Source: Paradesulfitobacterium ferrireducens
Lineage (GTDB): Bacteria > Bacillota > Desulfitobacteriia > Desulfitobacteriales > Desulfitobacteriaceae
Reading direction: 5' to 3'
Length of the DNA stretch: 64,000 nucleotides
NCBI RefSeq assembly: GCF_017310645.1
Contig: NZ_JAFLRH010000015.1
Coordinates: forward strand, 1-64,000
In this document: piece by piece, positions 61,648 through 64,000 of the stretch
How the letters are laid out: each line of letters begins with the position of its first letter
How positions within the stretch are numbered: the stretch's first letter is position 1
Made by a program: the position numbers and the translations under genes
The notes under the pieces: generated by a model
What the model saw: only the letters and a program-made list of their open reading frames with translations
What the model was told of the DNA's origin: nothing
Database searches by the model: none

Positions 61648-62911
61648 ACGCTGATTCCTCTTTTTTGCTTTTCTTCGTCTTTTCGGCGGTGACCAGCAGG
61701 GGTTCCTCTTTCTTGAGGATCACATCCCGGGTCACGACGCATTTGGTGACATCCGTACGCGAGGGCAGATCATACATGGCATTCATCATGATTTCTTCCA
61801 CGATTGCCCTTAAGCCGCGGGCTCCGGTATTGCGCCGGATGGCTTCTTCCGAGATGGCAGTCAGCGCGTCCTCTTTGAACTCAAGCGCAATCCCGTCCAG
61901 CTCCAACAGCTTTTGGTACTGTTTCACCAAAGCGTTCTTCGGCTCGGTTAAAATCCGGACTAACGCCTCTTCATCCAGGGCATCCAGAGTCACAATCACA
62001 GGCAGCCTGCCCACAAACTCAGGAATGAGTCCGTATTTTAAGAGATCCATCGGCAAAATCTGCTTTAAGGTCTCACCGATCTTGACATCGCTTTTCTTCT
62101 GAATTTCCGCTCCAAAACCCATGACCTTTTTCCCGATCCGGTTTTGAATGATCTTGTCAATTCCGTCAAATGCTCCACCCACGATAAATAAAATGTTGGT
62201 GGTGTCAAGCTGGATGAACTCCTGGTGCGGATGTTTGCGTCCTCCCTGCGGCGGCACGCTGGCAATCGTTCCTTCCAGAATCTTGAGCAAAGCCTGCTGA
62301 ACCCCTTCCCCGGAGACATCCCGGGTAATGGAGGGGTTCTCCGATTTGCGGGCGATTTTGTCGATTTCATCGATATAGACAATCCCTTTTTCAGCTTTCT
62401 CGACATCATAGTCTGCCGCTTGGATTAATTTAAGCAGGATATTCTCCACATCTTCTCCGACATATCCCGCTTCCGTCAGCGAGGTCGCATCGGCTATAGC
62501 GAAGGGAACATTCAGCACTTTAGCTAGGGTGGAGGCCAGCAGCGTTTTGCCGGACCCGGTAGGGCCCAGCATGACGATATTGGACTTTTGCAGTTCGACA
62601 TCGTCAATCTTCATCCCCAGGTTAATCCGCTTGTAGTGATTATACACCGCTACCGCTAAGGCCTTCTTGGCTTCATCCTGCCCAATCACATATTGATCCA
62701 GAATCGAGCGGATTTCTTTGGGTTTGGGGATATCCCCAATCTCCAGGCCTAAGTCTTCACTCAGCTCTTCTTCGATGATTTCGTTGCAAAGCTCTATACA
62801 TTCATCACAAATATATACTCCGGGGCCGGCAACCAGTTTCTTCACTTGATCCTGAGTCTTTCCACAGAAGGAGCACTTTAGTTGGTTTTTTTCTTCACTG
62901 TATTTTGCCAT
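61646..62911 (-). CDS. clpX: ATP-dependent Clp protease ATP-binding subunit ClpX
   Basis: Unfoldase that feeds substrates to ClpP. The 421 residues have an N-terminal zinc-binding domain (CSFC ... CDEC, about 13-37), Walker A GPTGSGKT (about 116-123), Walker B VYIDEIDK, and the IGF-type ClpP-contact loop as [11 protein letters not shown] (about 260-270). It follows tig with only 42 bases between. The clpP gene that usually lies between tig and clpX is not there. Confidence 0.97.
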   Translation of the reverse strand: MAKYSEEKNQLKCSFCGKTQDQVKKLVAGPGVYICDECIELCNEIIEEELSEDLGLEIGDIPKPKEIRSILDQYVIGQDEAKKALAVAVYNHYKRINLGMKIDDVELQKSNIVMLGPTGSGKTLLASTLAKVLNVPFAIADATSLTEAGYVGEDVENILLKLIQAADYDVEKAEKGIVYIDEIDKIARKSENPSITRDVSGEGVQQALLKILEGTIASVPPQGGRKHPHQEFIQLDTTNILFIVGGAFDGIDKIIQNRIGKKVMGFGAEIQKKSDVKIGETLKQILPMDLLKYGLIPEFVGRLPVIVTLDALDEEALVRILTEPKNALVKQYQKLLELDGIALEFKEDALTAISEEAIRRNTGARGLRAIVEEIMMNAMYDLPSRTDVTKCVVTRDVILKKEEPLLVTAEKTKKSKKEESA

Positions 62912-62953
62912 CCTCTCACCTCTCTACCACAGAATTTCCCTCCGCGCGCCGTC

Positions 62954-64000
62954 TTATGCGTTATTTTCAACTAAAAATTTTACGGTCTTGTCATTGACTA
63001 AGCTTTGCTTATAATATTCAAGCTCCCCGCGCGCGATGAGACTTTGCTTCAGTGCTTCCGGATCTTGTTTGTAAAGCTCCCCTAATTTTTTCAGTTCTTC
63101 ATTTAGTTCGTCTTCACTGACCTGAATTCCTTCCGCCTTAGCGATTCCTTCCAAAACAAGTTCGGTTTTTACGCTTTCCGCTGCTTGAGGGCGGAAACGC
63201 TCGCGCATATCTGTTTCGTTCGAATTGGTGTAAGCAAAATATTGTTCCAGATTAAGCCCCTGATAAGATAGATTATGCTCCAGGTCATGAACCATCGCAT
63301 CCACTCTCTTATCAATCATCACTTCCGGAATTTCAACGCTGGCGTTATCGACCGCCTTCGCAATCACTGCATTGCGGAAAGCATTCTCGACCCGTTTTTC
63401 TTCGGTTTCTATCAGTCTTTTCCGGATGTCCTCCTTTAATTCCTCCAACGTCTCGAAATTGCTGACATCTTTGGCAAATTCATCATCCAGGGGAGCTAAC
63501 TCCTTGCGTTGGATTTTATGGATTTTTACTTTAAATAATGCCTCTTTGCCAGCTAGGTCTTCACTATGATATTCATCTGGGAACTTAACATTGACATCAA
63601 CTTCCTGTCCAATTTCCGCTCCCACCAATTGTTCTTCAAATCCGGGAATAAATGTACCGGAACCAATCCCTAAGCCGTAATTTTCTCCTTTGCCGCCCGG
63701 GAAGGCTACCCCATCGACAAATCCCTCAAAGTCAATGGTCGCGGTATCTCCCTCTTCTGCCTTGCCCTCTTCAATCGTAATCAAGCGGGCATGCTGATCT
63801 TGCTTGCGCTTCAGTTCTTCTTCGATTTTGGCGTCATCTACCGTGACCGCTTCTTTTTCCACTTGCAGCCCTTTATATTCCCCGAGCTCAACTTCCGGCT
63901 TCACAGTCACTTTGGCCTTGAAAATCAAGTCTTTTCCTTCTTCAATTTGAACTAAATCAACGTCCGGCCGGTCGACCGGATCAATCGCGCTTTCAGTGAC
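62954..64000 (-). CDS. tig: Trigger factor (3' part, gene runs out of the window)
   Basis: Ribosome-bound chaperone with peptidyl-prolyl isomerase activity. The visible 349 codons cover the end of the N-terminal domain, the FKBP-like PPIase domain (EEGDTATIDFEGFVDGVAFPGG and IPGFEEQLVGAEIGQEV) and most of the C-terminal chaperone arms. The frame is open to the window end, so the N-terminus (about 90 residues) is missing. Confidence 0.94.
   Translation of the reverse strand, partial: VTESAIDPVDRPDVDLVQIEEGKDLIFKAKVTVKPEVELGEYKGLQVEKEAVTVDDAKIEEELKRKQDQHARLITIEEGKAEEGDTATIDFEGFVDGVAFPGGKGENYGLGIGSGTFIPGFEEQLVGAEIGQEVDVNVKFPDEYHSEDLAGKEALFKVKIHKIQRKELAPLDDEFAKDVSNFETLEELKEDIRKRLIETEEKRVENAFRNAVIAKAVDNASVEIPEVMIDKRVDAMVHDLEHNLSYQGLNLEQYFAYTNSNETDMRERFRPQAAESVKTELVLEGIAKAEGIQVSEDELNEELKKLGELYKQDPEALKQSLIARGELEYYKQSLVNDKTVKFLVENNA

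Noticed and set aside
1..64000. tRNA or rRNA genes, phage or plasmid genes, intact transposase.
   Set aside because: None could be found by reading both strands; only non-autonomous repeats are present.

Overview
The window looks like chromosomal DNA of an anaerobic, endospore-forming, didermless Firmicute, most like the Peptococcaceae/Desulfitobacterium-Desulfosporosinus group (inference). The reasons are spo0B, spoIVFA/spoIVFB, lonB, a complete min/mre/rodA/PBP2 block, Rex, T-box and Pho-box signals of Gram-positive type, and an aldehyde ferredoxin oxidoreductase. Almost all genes lie on the minus strand. No rRNA, tRNA, CRISPR array, phage gene or intact transposase was seen.

Layout: 0.2-2.5 kb, a solute-binding lipoprotein and a FadR-type regulator with a likely operator between them. 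2.5-7.2 kb, leuS, rsfS, yqeK, an RRM protein and nadD. 7.2-9.7 kb, a MacA/FtsX exporter pair without its ATPase. 9.7-12.7 kb, obgE, spo0B, rpmA, prp, rplU. 12.8-20.7 kb, an accessory region: a MoaD-like protein, an ectoine-type aspartokinase, a sigma-54 activator, and plus-strand aor and iron alcohol dehydrogenase genes that both carry -24/-12 promoters and a shared upstream half-site, followed by two tandem small-RNA-like units. 20.7-36.5 kb, the conserved cell-shape/division/sporulation block (rng, two radical-SAM-linked proteins, spoIVFB, spoIVFA, rodA, minEDC, PBP2, mreDCB, radC, maf). 36.5-46.6 kb, an aspA deletion remnant, cimA, rex, a SPOR protein, a Pho-box-controlled pit operon, folC and T-box-controlled valS. 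47-54 kb, mixed single genes (chemoreceptor, FMN glutamate-synthase-like protein, LysM-ferritin fusion, EamA and CaCA transporters). 54-64 kb, engB, lon, lonB, an AT-rich two-gene insert, clpX and the 3' part of tig; clpP is absent from its usual place.

The intergenic DNA is unusually rich in repeats: (1) three 171-bp inverted-repeat elements, one with compensatory changes in its termini; (2) a 422-bp hairpin-rich relative with perfect 15-bp termini; (3) three copies of a 130-190 nt structured element resembling orphan HEARO/omega-RNA, two of which are translated as the C-termini of host proteins; (4) heptanucleotide arrays (CTGAATT/CTGACTC) that abut stop codons and flank other insertions.

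The best candidates for undescribed biology are the twin promoter-plus-hairpin RNA units at 20.1-20.4 kb, the orphan structured elements, and the sigma-54 aor/adh regulon whose dyad seems to serve as both terminator and activator site. All functional names are from reading the sequence alone; no database search was run.
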